Below, in pieces: positions 8,972-18,510 of a DNA stretch of 64,000 nucleotides (positions are counted from its first letter, which is position 1; each line of letters begins with the position of its first letter). The translations under genes were made by a program, and so were the position numbers. The stretch comes from Myxococcales bacterium. GTDB lineage: Bacteria > Myxococcota_A > Polyangia > Polyangiales > Polyangiaceae. The stretch covers positions 124,001 to 188,000 of the forward strand of contig JAEUKE010000117.1 of NCBI GenBank assembly GCA_016794345.1. The letters are read 5' to 3'. Below the pieces are notes generated by a model that did not search any database, was not told where the DNA came from, and saw only the letters and a program-made list of their open reading frames with translations.

Positions 8972-8994
8972 CCCCCTCCGCAAGGCGGAGGGGG
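8972..8994. terminator. Hairpin between the HEAT-repeat gene and alaS
   Basis: CCCCCTCCGC, a 3-base loop, then GCGGAGGGGG: a perfect 10-bp stem 65 bases past the stop of the HEAT-repeat gene and about 40 bases before alaS. It probably ends the upstream transcript. Its C-run/G-run style resembles the hairpin at 266-323. Confidence 0.55.
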
Positions 8995-9059
8995 ACGGGG
9001 GGAGGAAACGGCGGGAAAGACGGCTCAGAACACGAGCAGCCGACGGCCTCGGCTCAGCG

Positions 9060-9905
9060 TCACTTCGCGGCTTCTTCCATCGCCTTCGAGGACCCGGAGA
9101 GCGCGCTCTGGACGGCGGCCGTGACCGCGTCGGCCTGCAGCTGCGACAGCTCCTTGTCCCCCTTGACGGCCCGCGCGTCGAGCAGCGCCTTGGCGTTGCC
9201 CTTCACGCTGGCCTTCAGGCTCTGCTCGGGGATCTTGCGGATGACGAACTCGACCCGCGCCTGGAAGCCCACGTCGCTCCCGGCCTTCTCCTTCTGGAGC
9301 TGGACGAGCCGTCCGTCGAGCGCGATGGTCGGCAGCTTCATCGCCTTCGCCTTCTCCACCGCGTCGTTGTCGCTCGTGGCGACCTGGACCCCAGGGATCT
9401 TCGCGAGCTCCGCCTTGGCCGCCGCCTGGAAGTGGCTCGAGACCTTGGCGTTGCCCGTCTTGTTCTCGAGCTTGCCGAGGGCGACGATCACCTTCGCCTT
9501 GCCTCGGAGCGCGCCGATCGCGCGATCGATCGACTTCTTGACGCCGTCGTCTTTCTCCGCGCCCTTCGCGCGCTCGAGCGCCGCGAGGGCTCGGCTGTCC
9601 CCGATCGCGCCGAGCGCGGTCGCGGCGGCCGAGCGGACCGCGGCGCTCTCGTCGGTCAGCGCCTTCGAGATGACGTCGATGCTCCCCGTGTCCTTCTTCT
9701 TGCCGAGCGCGAGCGCAGCGGCCACCCGCACGCGGAAGTCCGTCGCCGTCGCGAGGTCCTTCCGGAGCGTCACAACGTCTTGCGCGGCCGAGCTCGGCGC
9801 GGCGATCGCGACGACCATCACCAGCAGCAGGAGCTGGGCGACACGCCGCCAACCGGTCCGGCAGACCGACGACACGAGCTGGATGGGAGCGGAGTGGAGC
9901 CACAT
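9060..9905 (-). CDS. Secreted HEAT-repeat protein
   Basis: A 281-residue protein with an N-terminal arginine-containing region and hydrophobic segment (QLLLLVMVVAIAAPSSAAQ), probably a Sec signal cleaved near residue 41. The first half of the mature protein holds HEAT/PBS-lyase-type helical repeats (RVRVAAALALGKKKD, then AAVRSAAATALGAIGDSRALAALERA), which serve as protein-binding scaffolds. The second half (about 140-270) is a mixed alpha/beta region I do not recognise. The ATG has a GAGGTGA ribosome site at normal distance. It is probably periplasmic; the partner is unknown. Similar HEAT proteins are common in myxobacteria. Confidence 0.75.
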   Translation of the reverse strand: MWLHSAPIQLVSSVCRTGWRRVAQLLLLVMVVAIAAPSSAAQDVVTLRKDLATATDFRVRVAAALALGKKKDTGSIDVISKALTDESAAVRSAAATALGAIGDSRALAALERAKGAEKDDGVKKSIDRAIGALRGKAKVIVALGKLENKTGNAKVSSHFQAAAKAELAKIPGVQVATSDNDAVEKAKAMKLPTIALDGRLVQLQKEKAGSDVGFQARVEFVIRKIPEQSLKASVKGNAKALLDARAVKGDKELSQLQADAVTAAVQSALSGSSKAMEEAAK

Positions 9906-10160
9906 GGCGTCACCTCGGGTGCGAGCTGGCGACGTCTAGGGGAAGCAAAAAGCGGGCTGACGAACGGCGCGTGGTGAAGACACGATCCACGCGTTGTGGG
10001 GACCGGACAACAGGCTCGACGATTGTCCAGGGGATCGGCTCGATCGCCAACCAGCAAAAGGGGACACTCGATCAAATAGGTGCGAGCTTATGGGAGCTAC
10101 ACGTCCTTCGCGCGCATGCACGCTGGAAAGATCCGACGACGCGGGTGCGCGGTGGAGCGA

Positions 10161-12650
10161 TCAGCGACCGAACGTCACCTCGGTCTGACCTGAGGGCACG
10201 ATGACGTAGAGGCTCCCACCCGCGGCGCCGGCGTCGAAGTACCAACCCGCGGACGCGTCTCGCAATGCCTCGAGCGACGCGAGCGACGGGGCCGACGCGC
10301 CCCCGACCACGACCGAGCTCGGCGCGGCGTCGCCCCAGCCGAAGACCTCCACGACCGAGCCTTCACGGAAGACGTCGCCCGCGGTGATCCGCACCGTCAC
10401 GCTCCCCGCCGCGGTCACCTGCCCGACCCGCGTGCCGTCGTAGAGCGAGATCTCGGCGTCGGGCCCGGCGGCGAGACGAAGCCACAGCGGCCCCACGCGC
10501 TCGGCGAACGAGTCGACGAGATCGGGCTCTGCGGTCGTCGGAGACAACGTGTCGATCGTGTCGCGCAGCAGAGGGAGCGGCGTGCCTGCCTTCAGGTAGA
10601 GCGGGAGCTTGCCGAGCGGCGCGTCGACGACGACCGTGGTCGGCCCCTCCACGCGCGCGCCGTCCCAGTACCCGATCCAGGTACCGGGCGGGAAGACCAC
10701 GGTGCGCGACGTCGCGCCCGGCTCCGTCACCGGCGCGACGAGGAGCGCGTCGCCGAGGAAATACTGATCGCTCGGGTGAACGCCCAGCTCCGGCAGCTGC
10801 AAGCCGAAGGGCCGCTGGAGCGGTCGCCCGCTGCTCGCGATGTCGCGCGCGAGCGACCACAGATAGGGGAAGAGGCGCAGGTGCAGCCGCGTGTAGATCC
10901 GGTAGGAATCGAGCAGCGCCTGATCGCCGAGCTCCCACGCGACGTCGTTCGTGCTCGTGCCGATCTGCATCGCGCTCGAGAGCGCCGTCTGTTCGAACCA
11001 GCGGCGGAAGGTCTCCGCGTCGGGGGGAGCGTGGCGGTAACCGCCCGTGTCGGCGCCGTAGAAAGGAAAGCCGGACGGCCCGAGCGTGAGGCCGGCGATC
11101 ATCGAGGCGTGGAGCCCGCCGACGGCGCGGAACGTCTCGCCGTCTTCGGTCACGAGGTCGCCGTGCTTCCACATCCTGGCGTCGAGATCGCCAGGCCAGA
11201 TGATCGGCCCGTGCACCTGCGAGCCCCACTTGCCGGCGCGGCACAAGAGCAGGCCACCTTCCTCGGGGAGGAGCTCCGCGTACGTCGCGTGGTACGCGAG
11301 CGTGTAGCCGCGGTGCATGGTGCGCTCGTCCGAGCCGTCCGCGAAGAGGAACACGTTCCGCGCTCCGATGATGTCCGGCACGACGTCCTCCGCGTAGTCG
11401 AGCTTGAAGCCCTCGACGCCGAGCGCGACGTACCCTCCGAGGCCCTGTTGCCACCAGGCCTTTGCTGACGGATTTGTCAGATCGATGATCCGACCCCAGC
11501 CGTTGAGGTTCAAGCCGCTCTGGAGCGGCCAGTACCCGCCCTCGGCTGCCTGGGCTCGGAGGGCCGCGGTCGACGGGTCCTTCTCGTCCAGGTAGGGCGC
11601 TTGCCAGAGCCCGAAGCGGAAGCCGAGCGCGTGGGCCTTGTCGATCATCGCCGCCGGCTCGGGGAACCGAGCGGCCTCGAAGTCGAAGGTCTGCACGCCG
11701 GTCGCGTAAGGCCGATCGACCCAGACGCCCGTTGTCGCGAGATCGAGCGCGCGGATCGTGTCGAGATCCGCCTCGACCTGCGCCTGGTCGTCGTTTTCGT
11801 CGCGCCACACGAGCGGCCCCAGCGCCCAGGGCGCGGGCAGCCGGGGGTAGCCGGTCACGTCGTAGTAGAGCTTCGTGATGTCGAGCGGGTGCGCCGCCCC
11901 GAAGAGGTGGAAGGTGAGCCCTTCGGCTGCTTGCTCCCCCAGCCCGAAGAGCGCGCGCACCCGCGTGGGCTCGGCGCTGGCGACGTCGAACACACCGGCG
12001 CGGCTCGTCTCGAGGAAGATCCCCCAGCCTCGGGTGCCGATGAGCAGCGGGACGGGGACGTGCGCTTCGTTGTAGCCGCTCTCGAGGCTCGCGGCCTCGA
12101 GCTGCATCGCGCGGAGCTTGCCGCGCTGGTTCACGTCGTCGAAGTGCTCACCGAGACCGTAGAACGCCTCGTCCTCCGAGACGCGCGCGCCCACGCCCAG
12201 GTAGACCACGCCCGCGGGCTCGAGCGGGACGATCGAGGCGCGGAACCGACCGTCCGCTTCGGCGCTGACGTCGAGCCGGCTCTTCTGCCCGCCCTTGTGG
12301 GTGAGCTCGACCGCGAACCGGGTGGCCTCCTCTTCGAGGACACGAGCGGCGACGGCCGGCCGCATCGTGTGCTCGGGGATCGTCGGGTTCGTCGGCTCGG
12401 CGAGGAGGAGCCACGGGTCGTAGCTCGCGGTGGGGCTGACGCTCGTCGTCGTGCCGAGCACGAGGTCGTCGCCCTCGAGCGAGACGAGGGCCTCGCCGTC
12501 GCGGGAGAGGGTCAACGACACGCCGGCGGAGTCGAACCGGGCCACGTAGCCGGCGCGCGCCAGGGTCACGACTCGAGGAGCGGGCGAGACGACCTCGTCG
12601 GAGCAAGACGCGGAGAACGAGAGGACAAAGACGAGCAGTCGGCGGCGCAC
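10161..12650 (-). CDS. Glycoside hydrolase family 31 enzyme (alpha-glucosidase/alpha-xylosidase type), exported
   Basis: An 829-residue GH31 enzyme, hydrolysing alpha-linked sugars by a retaining mechanism. The nucleophile Asp418 lies in FKLDYAED, the acid/base Asp488 in the WxGD motif (IIWPGD), and GADTGGY (532-538) follows. An N-terminal beta-sandwich (about 30-270) and C-terminal beta domains flank the barrel. The short hydrophobic N-terminus ending SASC suggests a lipoprotein, though the lipobox is weak. The start is GTG with no clear ribosome site; it lies 12 bases after the histidine kinase stop, so the two may be cotranscribed. The exact substrate (maltose-, xylose- or sulfoquinovose-type) cannot be read from these motifs. 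Confidence 0.9.
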   Translation of the reverse strand: MRRRLLVFVLSFSASCSDEVVSPAPRVVTLARAGYVARFDSAGVSLTLSRDGEALVSLEGDDLVLGTTTSVSPTASYDPWLLLAEPTNPTIPEHTMRPAVAARVLEEEATRFAVELTHKGGQKSRLDVSAEADGRFRASIVPLEPAGVVYLGVGARVSEDEAFYGLGEHFDDVNQRGKLRAMQLEAASLESGYNEAHVPVPLLIGTRGWGIFLETSRAGVFDVASAEPTRVRALFGLGEQAAEGLTFHLFGAAHPLDITKLYYDVTGYPRLPAPWALGPLVWRDENDDQAQVEADLDTIRALDLATTGVWVDRPYATGVQTFDFEAARFPEPAAMIDKAHALGFRFGLWQAPYLDEKDPSTAALRAQAAEGGYWPLQSGLNLNGWGRIIDLTNPSAKAWWQQGLGGYVALGVEGFKLDYAEDVVPDIIGARNVFLFADGSDERTMHRGYTLAYHATYAELLPEEGGLLLCRAGKWGSQVHGPIIWPGDLDARMWKHGDLVTEDGETFRAVGGLHASMIAGLTLGPSGFPFYGADTGGYRHAPPDAETFRRWFEQTALSSAMQIGTSTNDVAWELGDQALLDSYRIYTRLHLRLFPYLWSLARDIASSGRPLQRPFGLQLPELGVHPSDQYFLGDALLVAPVTEPGATSRTVVFPPGTWIGYWDGARVEGPTTVVVDAPLGKLPLYLKAGTPLPLLRDTIDTLSPTTAEPDLVDSFAERVGPLWLRLAAGPDAEISLYDGTRVGQVTAAGSVTVRITAGDVFREGSVVEVFGWGDAAPSSVVVGGASAPSLASLEALRDASAGWYFDAGAAGGSLYVIVPSGQTEVTFGR

Positions 12651-12662
12651 ACCGAGAGGGTA

Positions 12663-14174
12663 TCAGCGCCGCGAGCGCGGGCGGACCGCGGTTTCGATCG
12701 CGCTTCGGAGCTCCACCGGGCCGAAGGGCTTCGGCAAGAACGCGACCCCCGGGACGGACTCGGCTTCGGCCATCCCGGTCGCGTCGTATCCGCTCGTGAG
12801 CACCACGGGCAGGCTCGACCGGAACTGCCGGATGCGAGCCAAGGTTTCGCGGCCGCCCAGGCCGGGCATCGTGAGGTCGAGCAGCACACAGGCCGGGTCG
12901 AGGCCGCCCTGGATCAAGGTCAGCGCCTGGATGCCCGAGGAGGCCACCTCGACCTCGAAGCCGGCGCGCTCGAGGATCCGTCGGGCCGCTCGCTGGATGG
13001 GGATCTCGTCGTCGACGACGAGCACACAACCGGGATGAGCCGCGACCGCCGGCTCCGACGTGATCGCGCGCCGCTCCGGAGCGATCGGGAAATACAGCCG
13101 CACGACGGTGCGACGACCGCGCTCGCTCTCCACGGTGATGGCGCCGCCGTGGCTCTGGACGGCCCCGAGCGCCGCCGACAGGCCCAGCCCGCGCCCGACC
13201 TTCCGCGTGCTGAAGAACGGCTCGAAGATGCGGGGCAACACGGCCGGGTCGATCCCGGGCCCGCTGTCGGCGACCTCGAGGTAAGCGTGGGGGCCCGGCC
13301 GGGCGCTCGCCGGCGCGCGCCCCGCCCGGAGCTCCGCCTCGCCGAGGTCGGCCACGCCGCTGCTCACGACGATCGCGCCCTCGCGAACGCCCAGCGCCTC
13401 CGAGGCGTTGCGGACGACGTCGATCAGCGCCTGCTGGATCTGCTGAACCTGGACCTCCACCCGGCTCGGGCTCGAGGCCGGCCTGAGCACGATCTCGTGC
13501 TCGTTTGCGATGGCGCGGCGGAGGAGCGACCGCGATGACTCGAGGATCTCCTCCAGCGTCGTGTTGTCCGTGACGATGCGACCTTCGCCGGAGAACGCGA
13601 GGAGCTGGCGGCACAGCTCGGCCGCGTCGCGGGCCGCCGCCTCCGCGTCCTCCAGGGCGGCGCGCGCCTCCGCCCCGGGCATCGTGCTCGCCGCGTGCGC
13701 GACGTTCGCGAGGATGCCGACGAGGAGGTTGTTGAAATCGTGCGCGACGGTGCTGGCCATCTCGGCCAGGCTCGCGGTGCGCTGCCGCTCGCGCAGGTCC
13801 GCCTCGAGCCGCGCGCGCTCGACGTTCCCGCTCAGGTTGAGCACGTGTCCGATGAGGAGCTCGTCCTGCTCCGACTCGAGCAGGGAGGAGGCGACCTCGA
13901 CGGGCACGGTCGAGCCGTCTGGCCGCGTGTGGACGGTCTCGAACACGGCCGAGCGGTCTCTCCGGATCGTCGCGAGGAACCGCTCGCAGCCGTCCAGCGT
14001 CGCGTTGGGATCGACCTCGACGATCGTCAGCTCGGCGAGCTCCTCGGCGGTTCGACCGAAATGCCGGCAGGCCGCGGCGTTCGCGTAGACGAAGCGGAAC
14101 CCCTCGGACGGTCGAACGGCGTACATCGGCACACGCGCGTGTGCGACGAGCTCTTCGAAGAACTTGGAGCACAA
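12663..14174 (-). CDS. PAS-domain histidine kinase with C-terminal receiver (hybrid kinase)
   Basis: A 503-residue soluble two-component protein. Residues 1-115 are a PAS sensor domain (FRFVYANAAACRHFGRTAEEL). The HisKA helix carries His145 in VAHDFNNLLVGIL, the H-box variant typical of NtrB/hybrid kinases. An HATPase domain follows with VRNASEAL (N-box), ADSGPGI (G1) and GRGLGLSA (G2). A receiver domain ends the protein, with acceptor Asp433 (LDLTMPG) and conserved Lys482. No membrane helix is seen, so the signal is cytoplasmic. The start is probably a TTG because the PAS domain begins at once and no upstream ATG/GTG fits. The GH31 gene begins 12 bases downstream and could be controlled by or with it. 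Confidence 0.9.
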   Translation of the reverse strand: MCSKFFEELVAHARVPMYAVRPSEGFRFVYANAAACRHFGRTAEELAELTIVEVDPNATLDGCERFLATIRRDRSAVFETVHTRPDGSTVPVEVASSLLESEQDELLIGHVLNLSGNVERARLEADLRERQRTASLAEMASTVAHDFNNLLVGILANVAHAASTMPGAEARAALEDAEAAARDAAELCRQLLAFSGEGRIVTDNTTLEEILESSRSLLRRAIANEHEIVLRPASSPSRVEVQVQQIQQALIDVVRNASEALGVREGAIVVSSGVADLGEAELRAGRAPASARPGPHAYLEVADSGPGIDPAVLPRIFEPFFSTRKVGRGLGLSAALGAVQSHGGAITVESERGRRTVVRLYFPIAPERRAITSEPAVAAHPGCVLVVDDEIPIQRAARRILERAGFEVEVASSGIQALTLIQGGLDPACVLLDLTMPGLGGRETLARIRQFRSSLPVVLTSGYDATGMAEAESVPGVAFLPKPFGPVELRSAIETAVRPRSRR

Positions 14175-14242
14175 TCGTGTCGTGGCCGTCGCGCCAATCT
14201 ACGCGGTCGCCGGCCCGGTGCCCAGCCGCCGCTTCGCTGCGC

Positions 14243-16171
14243 TCAGTACAGGATGCCCAGGTACAGCCGGAGGATCTGGGGGATGTCGAGCCCCCGGTCT
14301 TCCGGCGCGAGCCTCGCCTCTTCCCCTGGGAGGTAACCGAGGCCCGGGAGCGGAACGAGCACGCCGTACTGCAGCTTCGCGAAGAAGCCGGTCATCTTGT
14401 CGTCGTCGACGCTGAAGGTCCCGCCCTGCGCCTGATAGTAGAGGCTTCCGTCGATCTCGAAGCCGAGGTCCTCTGCGTTGCCGGGCGTCTGGACGAACTC
14501 GCTCGCGCGGCTCCAAACGAACGAGGCGCCGCCGCCGAAGCGCTGCCCGCTCGGGGACTTGAGGAAGTCGTATTCGACGCTCGGGCGGAAGTAATACGCC
14601 GACTGGATGCGCTGGAGGATGTTCCGCCAGAGGATGAGGTCGATGCGGTAGTCGGGGTGGAAGCGGAAGGTGGAGAAGGTTCGGTCGCGCGTGAGCTGGG
14701 CGTCGAGGCCCCCGAGCGGCGCCCGCGAAGCGTCGAGCCCGCCGAAGCCGGCGATGCCCTCGACGTCGTCGTCGCCCGTTGCGAAGCCGGTCGCGAACCC
14801 GATCCGCAGGCGGTCTTCGACGGCGCGCCAGTCGGCCTCGAGAGCGAAGCCGAACTGCCGCAGATCCCAGCCGTCGTCGTCCGCGTTGTCGCTGTTCGGG
14901 TTCGAGTAGTTGTTGCCGCCTTGCGTGTCGGTGTTCTCGATGCCGCCCCAGACCATCGACGCCTCGAGCTCCACGCGCAGCGTGCCCCAGAGCAGCTGCC
15001 CCCAGACGTCGGGCTGGACCGACTCGAGGCCGCGGCGCACGAGCGTGGGGCTCAGCTCTCGCGGCGTGTCGCCGAGGGCGTAACGGGAGTCGAAGGTCTG
15101 CTTGCGGTAGACGCCGTAGAAGCCGCCGTTGAGGACCACGTCGCCGCGAGAGAGCGCGAGCTTGGCGCGATCGGGGTTGACCTGCCGGTACACGCGGATG
15201 CCCCATTGATCGAGGTCGTCGCTCTGCATCACGTCGTAGCGCTGCCCCTGCTGCTGCGACTGACCACACTCCTGCGAGCCCTCGCAGGCGAGGAAGAGCG
15301 CGTTCGTCGCGCCCTCGTTGCCGAAGTCCCACATGAGCGAGCCATAGAGGTCGAACTGCGGCAGACCCGCGGTGAACATGAGCCGGTCGACGACGGTGCC
15401 GTAGTCGTCGTCGATCCCGTTGCTCGAGTTCTCCACCATGCCGAGGCCCCAATGGCTGTCCTGACGGCCGAAGCGCAAGGTCCCGATGGGCGATTTGTAC
15501 TCGCCGTAGGCGCGCTTCACGACGATGGAGTCCACGATGCTGTTCTCGCCGGCGGAGGGCGCCCATTGCGTCGCGGCGAAGCCGCCGATGGGGACGTAGC
15601 CGCCGCGCGTCTTGACCGCGTAGCCGCCCCCGGCCTTCGGCAGGTTCGAGTAAAACTCGGGCGTCGAGCCGAGGACGAGGTTGTCGAAGAGGTCGACGAG
15701 GGCGACGACGCGCAGGTTGTCGCTGATGACCAGCTCCGGCATCACACGGAAGCGGGTGTTCGCGCCCGCCTGCAGGTTCGACTCACACGGCTCCGGGTTG
15801 AGCGGGTCACCGCCGCACAGGTTCGTCACGCGGCGGACGGGGTTGCCCGCGGCGTCGAGCGTGACGGAGTCGTCGTCGTCGACCGGCTGCGGCCAGAGCG
15901 AGGCCCGCGGGTCGTCCGCGCGGCCGAGGGCGAAGTGGCTGAAGAGCTCCGAGCGGACCCGGTAGTAGCCGTGCAGCTCGAGCGCCGGCTTGGCGGCCTT
16001 GAACCACTCGTCCGCCATGACGTCTGTCTCGGCGGCCGGCTTCGAGCCGTCCGTCGAGCCTGCGCCTGACGGAGCTGTCTCTCTCTGCTGGGCGAAGGCG
16101 GAGCCTTGCGCCGCGAAGAGCGCGGCGCCAATCGCGAGCGCCGCGGCATGCTGGTTTCGGGCCCTCAGCAT
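14243..16171 (-). CDS. Predicted outer-membrane beta-barrel protein, paralog A
   Basis: A 642-residue secreted protein. I start at the ATG at 16171 because it begins a clean signal peptide (AAALAIGAALFAAQGSAFAQ); a longer reading adds only non-coding-like arginine-rich sequence. The mature part is rich in alternating aromatic strands (LELHGYYRVRSELFSHF, TFSTFRFHPDYRIDLILW, YYFRPSVEYDF), as in outer-membrane barrels. It begins 7 bases after the next gene's stop and shares the segments HGYYRVR, SHFALGR, FRFHPDYRIDLILWRNILQR and RPSVEYDF with it, so the pair is a tandem duplication. I do not know its cargo. It may belong to the conserved myxobacterial family TIGR04551, but this is memory, not a search. 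Confidence 0.75.
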   Translation of the reverse strand: MLRARNQHAAALAIGAALFAAQGSAFAQQRETAPSGAGSTDGSKPAAETDVMADEWFKAAKPALELHGYYRVRSELFSHFALGRADDPRASLWPQPVDDDDSVTLDAAGNPVRRVTNLCGGDPLNPEPCESNLQAGANTRFRVMPELVISDNLRVVALVDLFDNLVLGSTPEFYSNLPKAGGGYAVKTRGGYVPIGGFAATQWAPSAGENSIVDSIVVKRAYGEYKSPIGTLRFGRQDSHWGLGMVENSSNGIDDDYGTVVDRLMFTAGLPQFDLYGSLMWDFGNEGATNALFLACEGSQECGQSQQQGQRYDVMQSDDLDQWGIRVYRQVNPDRAKLALSRGDVVLNGGFYGVYRKQTFDSRYALGDTPRELSPTLVRRGLESVQPDVWGQLLWGTLRVELEASMVWGGIENTDTQGGNNYSNPNSDNADDDGWDLRQFGFALEADWRAVEDRLRIGFATGFATGDDDVEGIAGFGGLDASRAPLGGLDAQLTRDRTFSTFRFHPDYRIDLILWRNILQRIQSAYYFRPSVEYDFLKSPSGQRFGGGASFVWSRASEFVQTPGNAEDLGFEIDGSLYYQAQGGTFSVDDDKMTGFFAKLQYGVLVPLPGLGYLPGEEARLAPEDRGLDIPQILRLYLGILY

Positions 16172-16178
16172 CGCGCGC

Positions 16179-18221
16179 CTAGAACAAGATCCCCATGTAC
16201 CAGCGCAGCATCTGCGCCGTGTCGATCTCGACGGGGTTGCCGGCGTCCGCGAACTCCTGCTCTTCACCCGGCAGGTAGCCGAGGCCGCCGAGCGGGAACA
16301 TCACGCCGTATTCGACCTGGGTGAAGAAGCCGCCCATCTTGTCGGGGTCGTCGTTCAGCGCGCCGTCCTTCGCCTGGTAGTAGAGCTTGAAGTTCAGCTC
16401 CAGGCCGAGGTCGGCGGAGTTGCCGGGCGTCTGCACCGGCTGGCTCGCGCGGCTCCAGATGAGCGTCGCGCCGCCGCCGATGCGCTGGCCGTTCGGCTCG
16501 CGGTTGAAGTCGTACTCCACGCTGGGCCGGACGTAGTAGGCGCCTTGCACGCGCTGCAGGATGTTGCGCCAGAGGATGAGATCGATGCGGTAGTCGGGGT
16601 GGAAGCGGAACGTGGAGAACGTCCGGTTGCTGGTGAGCTGCGCGTCGAAGCCCTCCGCCGGGGGGGCGAGGCCCTCGACGTCGTCGTCGCCGGTGGCGTA
16701 GCCGAAGCCCGCGTTGATGCGGAGCTTGTCCTCGAAGGCGCGGAACTCCGCCTGGGTCGCGATGCCGAACTGGCGGATGTTCCAGCCGTTGTCGTCCGGG
16801 TCGCCGTTCGGGTTGGCGTAGTTGTTCTGGCCCTGGACGTTCGTGTTCTCGATGCCGCCCCAGACGAGCACGGCCTCGGCCTCGATCCGCAGCTTGTTCC
16901 AGAGGAACTGGAACCAGAAGTCCGGGATGACCGCCTGGGCGCCGCGGCGGACCAGCGGGTTCGCCTCTCCCTCGCCTCCGGGGACCCCGCCGAGCGGGAC
17001 GTTCGCGTCGAGCGACTGCTGGCGGTAGACCGCGTAGACGCCGCCGTTCGCCACGACGCCGCCTTCGGCCAGCTCCTTGCGCGCGAGCTCGGGCGCGCGG
17101 CGGCGGGCGATGACGAGGCCCCACTGGTTCACGTCATCGCTCTGGATGAGGTCGTACGGCTGCCCCTGCTGCTGTCCGATGATGGCGCTGGTCGCGCCTT
17201 CGTTCGCGAAATCCCACAGGCCCGCGAAGTAGAGGTCGATCGACTTGATGCCGGTGACGAACATCAGGCGGTCCGCGGTGGACTGCCAGTCGGAGTCGTA
17301 GCCGTCCCCGGCGTTGACGAACATGCCGAGGCCCCAGTGGCTCGGCATGCGGCCGAAGCGGAGCATGCCGATGGGCGTCATGTACTCGCCCCACACGCGC
17401 TTGACCGCGATGGAGTCGGTGAAGCTGTTCTGGCCGGCCTGCGGCACCCACTGCGTGCTGGAGAACGCGCCGACGGGCGTGTACCCGCCGCGCTGGCGGA
17501 CGTTGTAGCCGCCCGAGGCCCCCGGCTCGTTCGCGTACCCCTCCGGCGTGGACCCGAGCACGACGTTGTCGAGCAGGTCGATCTGCGCGAGGACGCGGAC
17601 GTTGTCCGAGATGTGCAGCTCCGGCGCCAGCCGGAAGCGCATGTTCGCGCCCGCCTGGACGTTGTTGTCGCAAGGGAGGTTCTCCCCGGGCTCGCCGCAG
17701 ATCTGGACGACGTTCCGGTTGCTCGCCGAGTCGGTGAAATCGTTGTCGGCCGGCTGAGGCCAGAGGACGCTGGCCGTCACGTCCTTGCGGCCGAGCGCGA
17801 AGTGGCTGAGGTACTCCGCGCGCACTCGGTAGTAGCCGTGGATCTCGAAGACCGGACGGGCGCCCATCCACCAGTCTTCGGCGAAGACGTAGGTGTCGTT
17901 CTCGGTCGAGTCGCCCTTTGGCGTGGGCTTCTTCTGGGCGGCCGCCGTCGCAGCGGGCTTCTTCGCCTCCGTCTGGGCCGGCTTGGGCGCGGGCGGCTTG
18001 GGCTCCGGCTCCTCTTCTTCTTCTTCTTCCTGGACCGCCGGCGGCAAGAGCGGCGGCTCGTCCCCGGGCTGAGGCTCCGCTGCCGGCGGATTGCCCTGAC
18101 CGCCCTGGCCCTTCTGCCCCGGCTGTTCGGGCTGCGGCGCCGGTTGAGCCGCGCCCTCGTCCGCGACAGCGAGGACGACGAGCACTGCGCCTACCGCGGA
18201 GAGCAGAGAGGTGACTTTCAT
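16179..18221 (-). CDS. Predicted outer-membrane beta-barrel protein, paralog B with acidic/Pro-rich N-terminal linker
   Basis: A 680-residue protein beginning at the ATG at 18221, which opens a signal peptide (SLLSAVGAVLVVLAVADEGAAQ). Unlike paralog A it has a Pro/Gln/Gly-rich linker (about 25-110) with a poly-Glu block and Ala/Lys/Pro repeats, possibly reaching through peptidoglycan. The barrel-like part closely follows paralog A (EIHGYYRVRAEYLSHFALGRK, then FRFHPDYRIDLILW). It is the first gene of the pair and 7 bases separate them. Both are probably outer-membrane channels or surface proteins; the function is unknown. Spacing suggests one transcript starting in the 285-base gap shared with the divergent OmpA gene. 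Confidence 0.75.
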   Translation of the reverse strand: MKVTSLLSAVGAVLVVLAVADEGAAQPAPQPEQPGQKGQGGQGNPPAAEPQPGDEPPLLPPAVQEEEEEEEPEPKPPAPKPAQTEAKKPAATAAAQKKPTPKGDSTENDTYVFAEDWWMGARPVFEIHGYYRVRAEYLSHFALGRKDVTASVLWPQPADNDFTDSASNRNVVQICGEPGENLPCDNNVQAGANMRFRLAPELHISDNVRVLAQIDLLDNVVLGSTPEGYANEPGASGGYNVRQRGGYTPVGAFSSTQWVPQAGQNSFTDSIAVKRVWGEYMTPIGMLRFGRMPSHWGLGMFVNAGDGYDSDWQSTADRLMFVTGIKSIDLYFAGLWDFANEGATSAIIGQQQGQPYDLIQSDDVNQWGLVIARRRAPELARKELAEGGVVANGGVYAVYRQQSLDANVPLGGVPGGEGEANPLVRRGAQAVIPDFWFQFLWNKLRIEAEAVLVWGGIENTNVQGQNNYANPNGDPDDNGWNIRQFGIATQAEFRAFEDKLRINAGFGYATGDDDVEGLAPPAEGFDAQLTSNRTFSTFRFHPDYRIDLILWRNILQRVQGAYYVRPSVEYDFNREPNGQRIGGGATLIWSRASQPVQTPGNSADLGLELNFKLYYQAKDGALNDDPDKMGGFFTQVEYGVMFPLGGLGYLPGEEQEFADAGNPVEIDTAQMLRWYMGILF

Positions 18222-18429
18222 GGGACGCGTTTCGCGGCCGGTACGTCTCACGAGCCGGGCCCCGAATCAAGGAGCTTGGCCAGGAGGGCCGCGGAGGCGG
18301 TCGGACGGGTGGTGAGGTAGGCAGGGGGAACGGCGCGCAACGAGGTTAAGGAAGAAACGCGCGGGGCCGCTTCTCCTTGTCGAGCGAGACGCTGCAAATG
18401 CGGAGCATCTTCGGCTAGGCTCGGCGACC

Positions 18430-18510
18430 ATGGCTCTCTTCGGTCACGAGCACAGTTCCGTCAGTGCTTGGGCCGGCAAGGCTACCCCTTCCCTGGTGAA
18501 CAATCGATGA
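18430..18510 (+). CDS. Possible 26-residue leader ORF overlapping the OmpA gene start
   Basis: ATG at 18430 opens a 26-codon ORF whose stop overlaps the OmpA-family start in an ATGA junction. There is no good ribosome site before it and the peptide (starting MALFGHEHSS) matches nothing I know. The overlap would allow translational coupling, but an 81-base ORF in GC-rich DNA can arise by chance. Confidence 0.2.
   Translation: MALFGHEHSSVSAWAGKATPSLVNNR

Noticed and set aside
6658..9939. Long plus-strand open frame antisense to alaS and the HEAT-repeat gene
   Set aside because: Shadow of strongly coding minus-strand genes.
9906..10160. Possible tRNA or small RNA in the gap between the HEAT and GH31 genes
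   Set aside because: No cloverleaf, T-loop consensus (GTTCRA) or strong hairpin was found.
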